Shown here piece by piece: positions 35,914-48,015 of a stretch of DNA of 64,000 nucleotides (position 1 is its first letter; the number at the start of each line of letters is the position of its first letter). A program made the translations under genes and the position numbers. A model generated the notes under the pieces. That model was not told where the DNA came from, did not search any database, and saw nothing but the letters and a program-made list of their open reading frames with translations. Source of the DNA: Nissolia schottii (taxonomy: Eukaryota > Streptophyta > Magnoliopsida > Fabales > Fabaceae); assembly GCA_003254905.1 (NCBI GenBank), contig QANU01076685.1:1-64000 (forward strand). The letters run 5' to 3'.

Positions 35914-37190
35914 CATTGGGCTGCGGTAACTTCACGTAACCCAGCTTAAACCAACCTCGTCGAAACTCTCATGGGAAAATGAGCGTTGGGTGAAAAAAAA
36001 TGTTGCTTTGCAAGAGAAAATCAAGATAGTAGAGATGGCTCCTAAGGCTATTGAGAATGCGAAGTTTGTGATCAAGAAAGGCCTTCAAGCCAATGGTCAA
36101 GAGGTCAATGTCTTGTAGGAGCTTCTCAAAACTCAACCCCTTAAATACACCAAGGGGTTCGACAAGCTGAAGCTCTTTGTTTCCCCTAAGGGCGTAGTCA
36201 TGCCTGAGGCGTTGAGCACGATAACATATGAGATTAAGATCGAAGACTTAGTTGGCTTCTCTGTCATACCCATGTTGCATCAGATTTAATCCTTGCCGCC
36301 AACACTACAAGTTGTACCTACTGCCCCTACCAAGTCCCATGCTCATTTGTGAGCCTATACCTCTGCTGCCTCTACCAGTGTCGTTCGTTGCCCTAATTCC
36401 CGAGCCAGCAAAGAATTTTAATATATCTATGTACACGTCCTTGACTCGTGCCACCCAAACCCATCCTAAGTGGGACACTAGTCATCGTCGTCATGATCCC
36501 ATTTTGATTTACGATAGTAGTGAGGACGAAGAGTTCATGGGTCCTACCGTTACTGCAACTGACGCCATAGAGGACGATTTAGTTCTTGGAGATGTGGCGG
36601 CTATTGTGGTCACCATCATGAGGGACGCATAGGCTGCATTAAGAGCAGATCAAGAGGATGAGGATTTTGAGGATGAGGAATTAGAGTTCAGATTTGAGGT
36701 TGATGGGGACGACCCCGTAAATGACCTAGAAGATGACCTCGATGAGGATCCTGCCTTGAAGAGGATCCTATTCCATCTGCCTAGCCGCAGTGCAGTGGAC
36801 ATTCCCGTCGGATAGGACATTCCTAGATTTATAGATCTATGTTTGTACCCAAGATATCGATCCTAGTTTATTTGCGCAATCATGGCCCCTTCCAAGATTG
36901 CTTGCCCGCAGACAATGATATGGATCTGAGCGATAACGAGAGTGCAATGCATCTTTTTATTTTTATTTTTATCCTTCTTTTGTTAGATTAGATCTATGCT
37001 TGTGTATTTTTGGGTATTTACTTTTGTGACAAGCAAGCATGTAGTATGCTTCTCGTCGTTATGTTGCACTTATTGTATATTTTGTATGAACCTCTGTGGA
37101 AGGTGTTGACTGACCGTACTGTGTTATGCTTCCGATTAATATAGTATGAGGTATATTCATCATATGTATCATCTATGTTTCAAGGGGGAT
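35914..37190 (+). mobile_element. Element H, 3' part
   Basis: A decayed coding region follows LTR E: Lys/Glu-rich stretches near 35985-36230, a Pro/Leu-rich stretch near 36290-36420 and a strongly acidic stretch near 36500-36780. There is no catalytic domain. From about 36850 the DNA is non-coding. The open frame at 36252-36632 belongs to this fossil and is not a host gene. Confidence 0.5.
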
Positions 37191-37194
37191 GAGT

Positions 37195-37422
37195 GCTTGA
37201 TGTTGCCAAATTTTTGGTTAAGCTTATGATATACCTTTTGACCCTTCTCCCATGTATGATTCGTGTTTTAAATTCAGTTTCTATACAAGTTCAAAATTTT
37301 CTCATATTTTTCATCTAAGTATTTCTTAAAACTAAGTCTAAAAGTAATGAAACACTAAAATGTGACAACTAGTGAGATTTAATTGCGACTTAAGCATAAT
37401 TAACTAGCTAGTGTGTTACAAA
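37195..37422 (+). mobile_element. 3'-terminal fragment of a long LTR
   Basis: The last part (GCGACTTAAGCATAA, then CTAGCTAG and GTGTTACA) matches the 3' ends of LTRs E and of the fragment at 1-62. The 5' part of this LTR is missing, so it was truncated when it joined element H. Confidence 0.55.
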
Positions 37423-38288
37423 CACATAGATGAAAAATATAACCCCACCCTGGTGAAGATAGCTTTATCAACAAATTGAATCTAAGAGGCTATATGAGGA
37501 ATATGATGATGAAAGAAAAAAAAATGCTTCTTTGATCACTTGGCTAGTGATTGGGTAGTGGATTTAAGTTTGGAAGATGATTGATTTTTCGGACTTGTTG
37601 CTACTCCAAATTTCCAAGAGGGTTTAGAGAGAGAAAGGAGTTAATTTTACTCAAGGAATGCATTTCAACACTTCATGCACGAATCCTATTTATAGGAGAA
37701 TAGATGATGATATTTCTTAGAGCTAAATCCATGAACTTAATGCAGATTATAGGGTTGTTAAAAGGGTTCTAGGATGATGCAATGATTACTCTAGGGTTTC
37801 GATTGAACTTGCCCTAAAATGAGTGACACAAAATGATTCCTTAAAGCAAACCATCGATTTATTCTCTAATTAGCTATGACATCAATAGTTCTTGTCTGAT
37901 TATAATTGATGCACAATGATAAGATTAGACTCATCACTAATAGACTCCTATGTTGATTCGTGAGTCTTAGACTCTTAATCCCTACTTAAGCTAGTTATGA
38001 CTATAGTTAGAACATAAACTAGGATAAAATAGTAATTCTTTGACATTTGACCTTAACTATGTTTATTATCCCTTCACACAATTAGTCAATAGTTTAACCC
38101 TAAAAATGTTAACCAAATTCGTGTTGACCAAGAAGTTGACTTGTTCACTTGTTGACTTTTTGTTGGCTTTTCCATTATGACTCGTTTTGCTCTTAATTAG
38201 CCTATTAGGCCAAGATTATTCACTAATCCCTAGTTCATTGCTCATGATTAGTGAGTTAAGTGTTAAGGAGAAATTTGGGATGTTACAC
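37423..38288 (-). mobile_element. 5' fragment of a long LTR, minus orientation
   Basis: Read on the minus strand it begins TGTAACATCCCAAATTTC (38288) like the other long LTRs. It contains a CCTATAAATAGG promoter box near 37695 with a pyrimidine-rich leader. It stops next to the plus-oriented LTR end at 37422, so two truncated LTR pieces are back to back here. Confidence 0.55.
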
Positions 38289-39542
38289 CAAAAACTAATA
38301 ATCAACAATGGAGGTCATGGCAAGAGTGATAACACACTCTCAAACCACAAAGAGATGCGAAATAAGTTTACCAATGAGCGTGAATGTGAAAGTAACAATG
38401 TTACGACTAGTTTCAGAGCTCTTCAACGCTCTAGTGGCTTCTCAAGGCTTGAGGGTGAGGAGAAGAGTGAAGGAATAAATGACAAAGGCTATGGGTATGA
38501 ATTCTCTGGGTTAGGAGTGGTGCTTTCGTCTTAGGGTTCAAGTTATGGGATGGGTAAGGTAAAATCTGATCTAATGCAATTCTTATAGCAACTTAGTGTT
38601 ATAGCGTTCACAGGGTACTATAACGCCTGGCTTGCAATGTAAATTCACTGCTTCAGCACTAACATGCGCGTCAGTTCGTGAAATGCCAGTGTTGTGGCAC
38701 TCCCAATGTGCCATAGCGTTGACTCCAGGTCTAGAAAAGTCAACTTGGACCCTGTGGACCCCCTTTAAGGTCGTGAACATGAATTAAGTCCTGCATTTTA
38801 AGGAGAAATTCATACATGGTGTCATAGGATTTCTCCCAAATTGATATGTTGAAATCCTTGACTTTGATTGACAAAAAAAAAATCTTATTCTTTTATATGG
38901 CTTTTCTTGTTGAAAATTGTGTAGACTGTTATAAGTTAAATTGTTATATTTTATGATATTTAGATCAATGGGATGTCAAAGTAATTAAAGCATAGTGTTT
39001 AAGTCTAATTATTTTTTGATCATTACTGCCATAAGGTCTATTTTGTTAAGCACTACTTATTAATAGACCTTTGATGAGATTTTTAGTTTAATTAATTACC
39101 TAGTTAAATAAACATGAGAAATCATTATTATCTAAGTAAATTTTCTCTTCTCTTTTTGCTCTATCTTCGCTTTATTATTTAGGTCTTACAACGAGGACAT
39201 TGTTAAGTTTCTTTAAATATTTTGGTACTCACCTTTTTATATTGAAACTTTTGTTTATTTCACAATCAAAATTAGGCAAACAATTACCGTGACGTAATTT
39301 GAATGACAGTCAACTTTTATTTAGTCATACTATAAGTTCTAATGACGTGTCTTAGATACTACAAAAAATTTATATTCAACCCCCTTCGGAGAAAAATAGT
39401 CATTGGGTTACAAAAAAGGAGTTTTTCGCAACCTATATCCCTATGCTGACACTAGAAAGAAACTGTTACAAAAAATGATTATACAACACCATCCTGCCTC
39501 GCGTGTGCTTTTCACCCATATCTTAATATTAGCTTCGTGCTT
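38289..39542. other. Unassigned repeat-like and AT-rich DNA
   Basis: 38289-38800 contains a decayed stretch with an open frame (38187-38534, Ser/Glu-rich, no domain) and GTTATAGCG/CACTGCTTC-type words like those in LTRs D and G, so it is probably retroelement-derived. 38800-39542 is AT-rich with nothing recognisable. It is the 3' flank of the ALG7 gene. Confidence 0.35.
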
Positions 39543-42500
39543 TCATTTGTACCAACCAGCAAGGAAATACCTCAACATGAAACAGAAACCGCATGCAATA
39601 GCCTGTCCGAATAAAATAAAAAATGTTGATTAAAACAATTACTAATACAATTAGTGTAATGTTCAGGACACCTAACAAATCAATCTACAAATTAATCTAC
39701 CCATTTTTTTTAATGATATTTGGCCATTTTAGGAACCAAATAAGAACAAAAATGAATAAGGTCATTCATAATTCATAGGTAGGTTAATATGTAAGTTGAT
39801 AAGTTAAGTCTCCCAAACATTTTTCTTATCATTCTCCTTAATAAAGAGATAAGGAAAAAAAAAATGCTTGGAGAACCTAACTTAACCTATAAATCAACCT
39901 ACCCACTAACATTTGGCATTTTTCTTTTTTTGTCCCTAAAACAGTCAAAGTGTCATTCATAGGTGTTTGTAAATTAATTTGTTAGGTCTTTCGAGCATTG
40001 CTTAGAGAAAAGTTACTCCCTCCATTCACTTTCTATTGTCATTTTAGACAAACACAAACGTTAAGAAATCATTTGATTAGCACAAAGATTAAAAAAATAT
40101 AGAATGTGTAGACTAAGTTAATTCGGAGTAATTAGTACTATAGTTATTAGAATATATTTAATGTTCCCTTAATCCAATCAAATGACAAGTAATCTTGGAC
40201 AAATATTTTGATAAGAATGATAATCTCACAATAATGTTCATGGTAGGCCTCTTCTAGGTTTTCCTACAGTTTTTTTTTTTTTGGAAAATAAATATATTTT
40301 TGGTTTGGACCCATTATACATCCACCAGTAAAAATTGAGCACAACTCCTTTAAGTACCCATTGACACTGGACCAAAAGAGATGCCCTGTGAACTACTAGC
40401 CCTCGGCTTCGATCTTGCTAAAGATTGCACTTTAGACACTTATTAATCAAAAATGGAAACTTGTGGACCTTTCAATGTATTGAATGCTTCTAAGTTTTAA
40501 AAAATTCTCTCTTTAATAAAACTTTTCCCTTTTTTTTTTTAATTCTTAATAACTGCCTCAGGACACTAGGGCAATTGTTAGCCAAACCTTTTTTTTTTTT
40601 TTTTCCATGTTTGACAGTTAAATCGAACTGGAATGCAAGCCTCATGAAAAAAAATGAAATCAGTTACATACACGTGAATGAAATATTAAAGATAAAAAGT
40701 TAATGTTCTAAACAGTTTTACCCGTTTAGATAAAAACTTTGCACCATCCCTAAACAAAATAAAGCAAGTTCACTATTATCTTTGCAGCTGATTATGACCA
40801 TGAACCATTGTTTTCTTGAATAACACGAATATGTCGTTGCACTTTAAAGTTCTATTTTTAAAGAGAAAATGAAAAAAGCAGCTAGGGGGGCAAAAGAAAA
40901 AAGGAAGAGGGAATCACCTGGAATCCAAGAAGATAAATACAAAGTGTCTTTTCTGATTTCCTGCCTAGATTTCTTAAGAAGAAGTTAACAAGTGTCCCGT
41001 CGTTTGTCCCGGTCAATAGTCCAGTTTGAGGGTCAAACCTGAATGAGCAGACATACACGAGGTTTCAACCAAACAAATACATAGAAGATGCCTGCAACAA
41101 TCAATGAGATATAATCTGTCAAAGCCTACCTTGGCAGTCGATGACGTGGACATGGAACATAGCCAGAAAGCTGGAGGAAAATGTATTGTTATATGTCAGA
41201 CATACTCAGAAGATTTTACATTATGACAAATCCAAAACAAAAATGGAAAGATTTGTTTAGTGTCAAACCTGGGGGAGTGACAAGAGAAAGTTCAAAACTT
41301 GTGGTAGGAAGAAGATCAAGAGTGTTTCACTGGAGCAGAAATTAAGAGAGAAATTATTGAGGCAATTAATAATCACAGTAATTCATACTCTGATGCTCAT
41401 AAATATCAACTGAATGGATTGATAAAATTCCCAAACATTAGCATTAATGGCATTATATATTGTTTTTCTCTTCTCCAGTTCTTAGTTGATGACCAATCAC
41501 GTCATCTGATATAAGGCATAAATGTTAATATTGGGGGAAAAAAAGTTTATTAATAAGGAGAAAAAAGGGATTTTCCCTTGATGCATTTTTTTAAGTTTCA
41601 TGGTGTGCAAAGGAAATAATAAAATAGTATTAGAGAGATAATCAACGAGCAAGAAAGGTAAGTAGCTCACTAGAGATGAAACAAATGGTGTAGACACAGT
41701 GGTAGCCTGGGAATGAAGCATCGGAACCACCGGAATAAGGCACAATGGTAAGCACAAAAATAAACAACTGGAATAAGGCACAATGGTAAGCACGGGAATG
41801 AAGCACCGGAACCACCAAAATGTAGGCATGATGGTAGCACAGGAATGAAGCACTGCGACTATCAAAAAGACTCCCCCTCACAAGCTATACACTGTAGTGG
41901 CAAAACAAAGGCACCAACAGCAAACAAACGGAGGCGGCAGGTACATGAACAGGTTGGAAATGCTCTGTCTTCCACTGTCATGGGTCACACACAAATAGGG
42001 TCAAAATCAGAAACCAAAAAAGCGTGTGACTGAGCAGTGGCTTGCTGAACAGGAGGAGGACAGATCCAGAACAAGGAGGCTGAGGTGAGTTCAACAGTGA
42101 CAGGGGCGGCCGGAAATGATGTCGGACGCACCGTCACTCGCGGAGGAGGACAGCAGCCAGTGGACTACGTGACAAAGGAATCAGACACGTGTGTGGGCAC
42201 GTGAAGCTCTAGATCGGGACGCAACTTCAGGGAATGAGTCGTGCGGAGGAGGTGACACTAGGGATGAAGACGATGGCCTAAAAAGATACCGGAAGAGGAG
42301 GTCTACGAACAGTTCACGAACACTGTTGGCGGTGTGTTGGGGCATGTGGGGGCATGTCGGACGTCAGAATAGGGTTCGCCGGAAACTATAAACAACGAAG
42401 GATGGTGGCTGAGCCTGCTGGAAGTGATACACAATAGTGGTAGGGTTGACAAACTGGAAAGGGGCACAGTTTGGGCAAAAAGAACTTAAGGAAAAAAAAT

Positions 42501-45500
42501 TAGACAATAAAGAATAATGGAGAGAAATTAAAATAGAGTTCCCATTTTAGAATAGAACCCTAGTAGTAGGAGAGTCACAAGCCAGGTCACGGAGGATGAT
42601 ACCGCTCTGATACCATGTTAAGTTTCATGGTGGTGTAAAGGAAATAATAAAATAGGATTAGAGAGGTAATTAGAGAGCAAGAAAGGTATTACTGAATAGA
42701 TATGTGTCCCATTACAAAGAGATGTGCCTATTTATAGGCTAGAAAGAGAATCAATGCATAATGGAAGGAAATCAACTTAGAATAAACTAAATCAATTAAG
42801 ACAAATCTAAGATATGAAATATATTTATTTTGTTCTCGACACATATAAACTTGTCATGGAAAATCCCCACCTCAAACTACCTTATTTTCTATTATATGCA
42901 GTGCAAGTAAACTTGGAAGGTCATTATTACAAGTTCTACATTTTTCTTGTTCATTATATGATTGTGACGAAAATTCCATGGTCCATTTGTTTATGGCATC
43001 ATATTTGCCGACAGTAAATATTTAGTACCCCTAATAAGCAAGAGAATCCTTGTATTGTGCACGGGATGAGTTCTGAATGGCATAATATTAGCAAACCACC
43101 AATTAAGAAGTGTATGTTAGGAAGAATAAGGGTGAGCACAGGAGATAGGAGTAACTGCCTAACTAGCAGTTAATGTAATGCCAAGTGCAAATTGAGGGGA
43201 GAAGTTGCATATAAGTTGGATGATGTGTCAATTGAGAAGGTTCAGGTCAGTTTTGATGTAAGGGTATTGAGGAAGAGTGCCACAGGACTCTCAGGCCCTG
43301 CAGAGCAAGTTACATCACTGTTCCTGTTTCGACTATTGTTTGCAATTCATGTATTTACTTCTCTGGTTTTGCTTTGGTAGCAGTTTGGTTCTTGTCCTAG
43401 ACAGAAAGAATAGAGATAGTGGGATAGTAAAGACATGCCTCTCATGTTCCTCTCCTTTTTGAAGGTACATAAATTAGTTTAAAAATTATAAGAAACAATT
43501 TTGGGTATTTTTGTCTGTCTCATTCTTCAAAGATGTTTTTCTCTCCAACGTCTCTGTCTCAGGATAAAAACCAAACACTACCTTACATACATTTCAATAG
43601 GGCAAACTAAACCAATGATAGAAATATTTAGTCCAATTTGTACTTTTCATTCCACCATGTAATCTTTTAATTTCCATTTTTGTCCCTGGTGATATTCATA
43701 TTTCATATTATAAAACACATTTCAGTTTTCTCCTCCCTTTGTTATCATTAGTATGGATTTTGATCCCTTTATGTTAAAAGATCATGTCAGGAGAAACAAA
43801 AGAGAATTTTTTCTTTTTGGTTAAAATATTATTAAGGAGAAAGAAAAGAATACAACACACCAGAAGAAAGCAAAAGAAAACATCCTGGATCTTAGCGATT
43901 TAGTGATGTAACAAGGCCTGCAAATTCTCAGCATATCTAACAGAGAAACACCACCACAGACAAGCTTAAATAAAAACCCTATCCCAAATGTTGTCTAAAG
44001 ACAAAGAAGTTCCCATAAAAATTCTAACATTCTTTTCCAGCCAAAGACACTGGAGACCAGCAGATACTGAGCACTGCCACAGAACCTTAACTACTTTATC
44101 ACATAAATTCTTTTAAATGTCTTGTTTTATGCGTTTCTCAACTTAATGCAATGTACTAAGAGAGGAATTGAATCCCTGGTTATTAGAAATTCTCCAATAT
44201 CTGTGTACAAAATTTACTAATCATGTCTATCACAACAGAATTCCTATTGACATTGCTAACGATCAGAAGATGGTTAAAACTAAAAATCAACAACCGAGTA
44301 AGATTTTACTGATAATTAATAACTAAACTAATAAAGCCAAATTTTACATTCAAATGCTGTATTTTATTTATTTATTAAAGAAAGAAATGATGAGAAAAGC
44401 AATGGTTGTAGTATGTAGGTTTCCTTATAAAAATGCTGCAAAATCATTTCCACCAAAGTTCTCTTTGACAAAAGCAAAGGTTCAAGCCAAACAAGCAAAT
44501 AAACATTTATTAACAATTTTAAACTTAAAAAGGAAAAAACGAAGATTGACTATAAATTCGTCTCCATGAGTGATCCTTTAGAACAAAAAGCAAGACTAGT
44601 GGTGCAAAACTTAGAATCTCAGGTATAATTTTATGCCTAATAAGAACTGAAACACAAAAACAATAGCAAAATTAATTCTTTTGTCAGAAAAAGTAAGGAT
44701 ATACCTAAAATGGCCTAAAATACCAACCACAGCCATAGTCATTCCAGCAAAGTATGTATACGTGTCACCAACAAAAACTGCAGAAGGGTACCTAGAAAGA
44801 CAAGCACAACAGATTGTTAGTAAACTACTCTTGGGCATGCAAAAAAGGTTTCAAACACCATGATAAAGATAAATAATTAGATACCAGTTATATGAAAGTA
44901 AACCCAAAGAGGTAGCTAGCAAGGGCTGAGCAAGGTAAACAGAGAATGCATGTGCTTGCTTATATTCAGGATCTGTTGATGCTCCAATTTGCATAATATT
45001 GTGTACCACAATCTGCAAACCCACAGTATATATCATAATCTGGATCCAAAATAGATTCTGTTTGCTTTTACAAGCTTTGAAACTCACCGCTGTTGCGATA
45101 ATCACAGTCTGCCCAACTTCAAGACCATTTATTCCAGCATGTATATTGATGGAATTTGTGCAGAAAACGGCCAATAACCCCATATATAATTTATATAACC
45201 ATCCTGCATCATCACAAAATAGTAAAACTAGTGAATCTTTTGCAGTAACTAGTAACTCCTTAAATGTCATTACCATAGAGTTGTGGAAAGCTTACCAAGG
45301 TCCAAAATCTCTATCCCAATATGTGGGACAAGTGGCTTTGGTATAACTATTGTTGTGTGTCCAGCATATGCCATTAACAAAGGAAGTGCAGCAATTGATG
45401 GGAGTAGCAACTTTCTGCTCTTCGCATTGACATAAAATCAAAAAAGAAACTATTCTAACATTAGTTGACACACAAATCCCAGAAACAAGTAATGAAAAAT

Positions 45501-47203
45501 TTATATACTCACACTCTCCATGGGACATCAAGGACGTCATCAACAAATCCAAGCAATGTCATGAAACAGATGCAAGCTAATGCTGCATTGTACTCAACAA
45601 GCCACTGCAAAATCAAAACATTAAAAATTAAATGTTCAACTCTTCTATCGATATCAGTAAGAAAATTCTAGCACTGAACTGAGTTGTCAGATTACCATAC
45701 TTGTAACTAACAATAATAAATACTTACATTTGAATCTGCTGTGAAGTTAAAATACTGAAATAAGATTCCCACAACCAAGAAGACAATACCAACAACTATA
45801 CCTAATGACTCAGGCCTGCACAGAAAAATGTAGCATAGTCAACAAGGAGCAAGAAATATGTCATTAGTGAAATACTAAATAGTCGTTCTCCCACATTTTG
45901 AATTTCACTCACCACTTCTCCGAGATAAGATCTGGAAGCAAATATTCACTAATTCAAGTTATCATACAAAACTTAGTACCAAAAATTTAACATTGCTGAT
46001 TAGAATCCTTTCTGCCCATCAATAACACAATATAAACATACCGTATACGCGTATTACTAAATAAATCCTAGGTTTGTTCACAAATTACTTCTTACCTACA
46101 AGTTTCATAAATTTTACCAAAGTGCATTAACAATCTTTCTTCTACGCTATCCAACTTATATTTGATCTCTATGTGCTAAATGTTCCAAGCACCTCAAACA
46201 ATTATTTTTCAGTAAATCATCTGCAACAGCAATGTCTTGTTGTGATATCCCCATTGTTATCATATGTATCCCCACTTAAATCAAAATATAAATTGTAAAT
46301 GCCAAATTCAAAGAACTACAATGACAAAGGAATGAGGGGAAAATACAGAGAAAGAAGGATAAATAACATAAAATTGATTCACTTACATATCCACATTTAC
46401 AGAATAGCAAGTGAAGCCTTAGTCTGGTAGATGGCATCGTATAAGTTTTTCACAACATATTTATTAAAATTCAAAGTTGAAAAAGAGAGAACCCCGCGCA
46501 AGTCAAGATCAACATATCAAAAGAAAACAATATATTTTCCATTGGGCTGTGTTGAAGAATCCATGAACTACAACTATATGATTAAAAACGGATCTACCGA
46601 CTGACATGGAATTACATAAATCTCAAATTTTAGAGTAGAAATCTCTCAAATGAAAGAGCAACCATATCACACACAAAGACTTATCCTGAATTACAAAAGA
46701 AGAAAATCACATTAAAATTTCCAAAATTGAACCTAAATCCAACCAAATGCCCAATCAAGGTTCAAAAAACAAGACGAAGAGGTTACGCTTTATGATCCGG
46801 AAAACCTAAATAGAAAGACTCACACTTTGACGTTGCCCTGAGGGGTACCCTTCTTGTTGATATCATAACCGAAGAGGTTGCGCTTCAGAACGTATCTGGA
46901 GGCGACCGGGATCATCTTGACGGTGACGAGGAACCCTGCCAGGCTCATGCCAGCATTGATGACGATGGATCTTCGAAGCTCTGGCTCGACGCTGTAATGG
47001 AAGAAGAGGATGTAGAAGTAAGGGATGCAGAGAAGGGAGAATTTGAGGACGAGGCCCCATTTGGGAGGCGCAATTGGAGGGTCTGAAGCAGCAGCGTTGG
47101 GTTTCTCTTGCGGCTTGTTGCGCTGCTGCGTGCTTTCCTTCGCTGAAGAAGGTTCGGTTGATGGTGATTCTGTCGCTGAAGAGAGCCTCTTTCGCGCTGC
47201 CAT
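39543..47203 (-). CDS. ALG7/DPAGT1: UDP-GlcNAc:dolichyl-phosphate GlcNAc-1-phosphotransferase (11 exons, complete)
   Basis: This ER membrane enzyme transfers GlcNAc-1-phosphate from UDP-GlcNAc to dolichyl phosphate, the first step of N-glycan precursor synthesis and the target of tunicamycin. Exons (minus): 46824-47203, 45728-45815, 45513-45604, 45296-45414, 45088-45203, 44885-45012, 44705-44791, 41269-41329, 41130-41170, 40918-41038, 39543-39602. All have GT-AG borders and sum to 1293 bases, 430 residues, close to the plant family length. Visible motifs are GFVDDVLD at about 175-182 (Asp pair), [18 protein letters not shown] at 241-258, [23 protein letters not shown] at 314-336 and the basic PCPRHRLPR at 363-371. 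The hydrophobic helices expected of a ten-helix protein are present, and the C-terminus is [10 protein letters not shown]. The first 50 residues are a Ser/Pro/Gln-rich extension before [13 protein letters not shown]. Intron 7 (3.4 kb) and intron 10 hold transposon debris. The frame is intact. Confidence 0.97.
39654..40001. mobile_element. Foldback MITE (Tourist/Harbinger-like) in ALG7 intron 10
   Basis: This 348-bp palindromic element has two long arms (about 39658-39830 and 39845-39999) that are inverted copies of each other: ACCTAACAAAT near both ends, GGTAGGTT and CAAACATTTTT near the centre. It is flanked by TTA trinucleotides (39651-39653 and 40002-40004), which fits PIF/Harbinger. It has no coding capacity. 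It lies only about 50 bases from the splice acceptor of the last ALG7 exon. Confidence 0.7.
41592..42843 (-). mobile_element. Broken copia-type LTR fragment in ALG7 intron 7
   Basis: On the minus strand an LTR of about 225 bases (42616 to about 42841, TGTCGAGAACAAAAT ... CATGAAACTTAACA) contains a CTATAAATAG promoter. It is followed by a primer-binding site matching initiator tRNA-Met (TGGTATCAGAGC, minus of 42604-42615) and about 950 bases of internal DNA. A second copy of the LTR's last 70 bases closes it at 41592-41660. Most of the second LTR and any pol are missing, so this is a deleted, dead copy within the intron. Confidence 0.7.
42844..43799. other. ALG7 intron 7, no recognisable element
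   Basis: This is plain intron sequence between the copia-type fragment and the LINE tail. Short open stretches (42814-43017, 43192-43380) have no domain. I see nothing further in it. Confidence 0.4.
43800..44110 (-). mobile_element. LINE 3' fragment in ALG7 intron 7
   Basis: On the minus strand the sequence encodes fragments typical of the C-terminal zinc-binding region after reverse transcriptase in plant L1-type LINEs: residues like [13 protein letters not shown] and [10 protein letters not shown]. It ends at an A-rich tail (AACCAAAAAGAAAAAA, plus coordinates about 43806-43821). It is 5'-truncated as LINEs usually are, and its frame is broken by stops. It is inserted in antisense to nothing: the LINE and ALG7 are both on the minus strand. 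Confidence 0.65.
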
Positions 47204-47360
47204 TGTTTGCTGTCGTCGTTTCTCTCTTTCGCCCTTTGAGTTGGTTGCAGTAAGTAACCTTTAACTGAGATTTGCAACGTAGACGGAGGGACAATGTCAT
47301 AAGCACCAATGAGAAGTTGCCAATTCATCTATAGTACCCTACGTGGCACTCCCTTGGCAA
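47204..47360 (-). promoter_or_regulatory. ALG7 5' leader and proximal promoter
   Basis: Immediately upstream of the start codon the minus strand is C/T-rich leader. CCAAT words lie at 47305-47309 and 47319-47323 on the plus strand, and an ACGTGG core (G-box-like, CCACGT on the gene strand) at 47341-47346. No convincing TATA box is visible, as often seen for housekeeping genes. CCAAT plus CACG elements are also the components of ER-stress elements, but the spacing and order here do not fit the canonical form. Confidence 0.35.
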
Positions 47361-48015
47361 TTTTTTTACTTTTTGGAACAACTATGAAGGGTTTGAAAAA
47401 TAAAAATTATTTGTGAAGAAATATTCTTACACGTTTTTAGAACATAATTAACAAGCGTTCAAACAACATTATCATAATATTTATAAAATATATAAAAATT
47501 AGATAATAAATGATTATTAATGTTTTTAGAGTACATATTAAATATGCTCTAGGAGCATGCAAAAATTTATCCTAATATAGTAAGGAAACTAAAAAAATTC
47601 ACTTTTTTTAAGTAATACTTAATTTCATTCTACTAACTATCTGATCTGATTATTTTCGTAACACCTCTCATGATGATAATCGGTAATTTTGGGAGCAAAA
47701 TAAGAAGAAAAAAATATTATTGTCAACTGTCATTAATTAGTAATTGTTAGGAGGATAATTAGGCAAATAAAAGTTAGCAAGCCTAAACATTTTTCTTTTT
47801 ATTAATTTGGTCTATTTTACTCATTTAAGAAAATATTAAGTTAATAAACTTTTTAAAATATAAAAGTGTAGAAATGAAAATCAACCTCAAACTTTTCCAA
47901 AATTAACACTCCATCCTTTAAGATTTGTGTAAATGACAATCAACCCCAAACTTCACAGACAATGACACTCCATCCTATTTGTATTCAAGAAATTGACACT
48001 CCACACTACTTACCA
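47361..48015. repeat. AT-rich intergenic DNA with a short tandem repeat
   Basis: Mostly AT-rich with no gene. At about 47877-47997 a 56-60-bp unit containing CAATCAACC-CAAACTT and ACACTCCATCCT is repeated about twice, with a third partial copy (GACACTCCACACTAC). Confidence 0.5.

Larger units (their letters stand above)
26430..37190 (+). mobile_element. Element H: 'gypsy-type' gag-like retroelement, broken and split by solo LTRs G and E
   Basis: The pieces at 26430-27824, 29302-30334 and 35914-37190 belong to one plus-strand element. They encode a decayed protein of the 'putative gypsy type transposon' (Transposase_28-like) class, recognisable from LPFTPFEMGV and VNVAPTQLHPNSWAFLRCFE near 27700-27815 and its continuation after LTR G. 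Downstream there are hydrophilic and acidic stretches (for example near 36640-36740). The upstream 1 kb resembles its leader. No LTR pair can be delimited, and many breaks are present. The C-terminal region ends near a purine tract CAAGGGGGATGAG (about 37180). Confidence 0.6.

Noticed and set aside
40014-40200. A Stowaway-like start (TACTCCCTCC) as a second MITE
   Set aside because: No inverted partner (GGAGGGAGTA) was found downstream, so the element cannot be delimited.
46863-47328. Minus-strand frames of 127 and 148 codons over ALG7 exon 1
   Set aside because: Out-of-frame shadows of the ALG7 coding exon.
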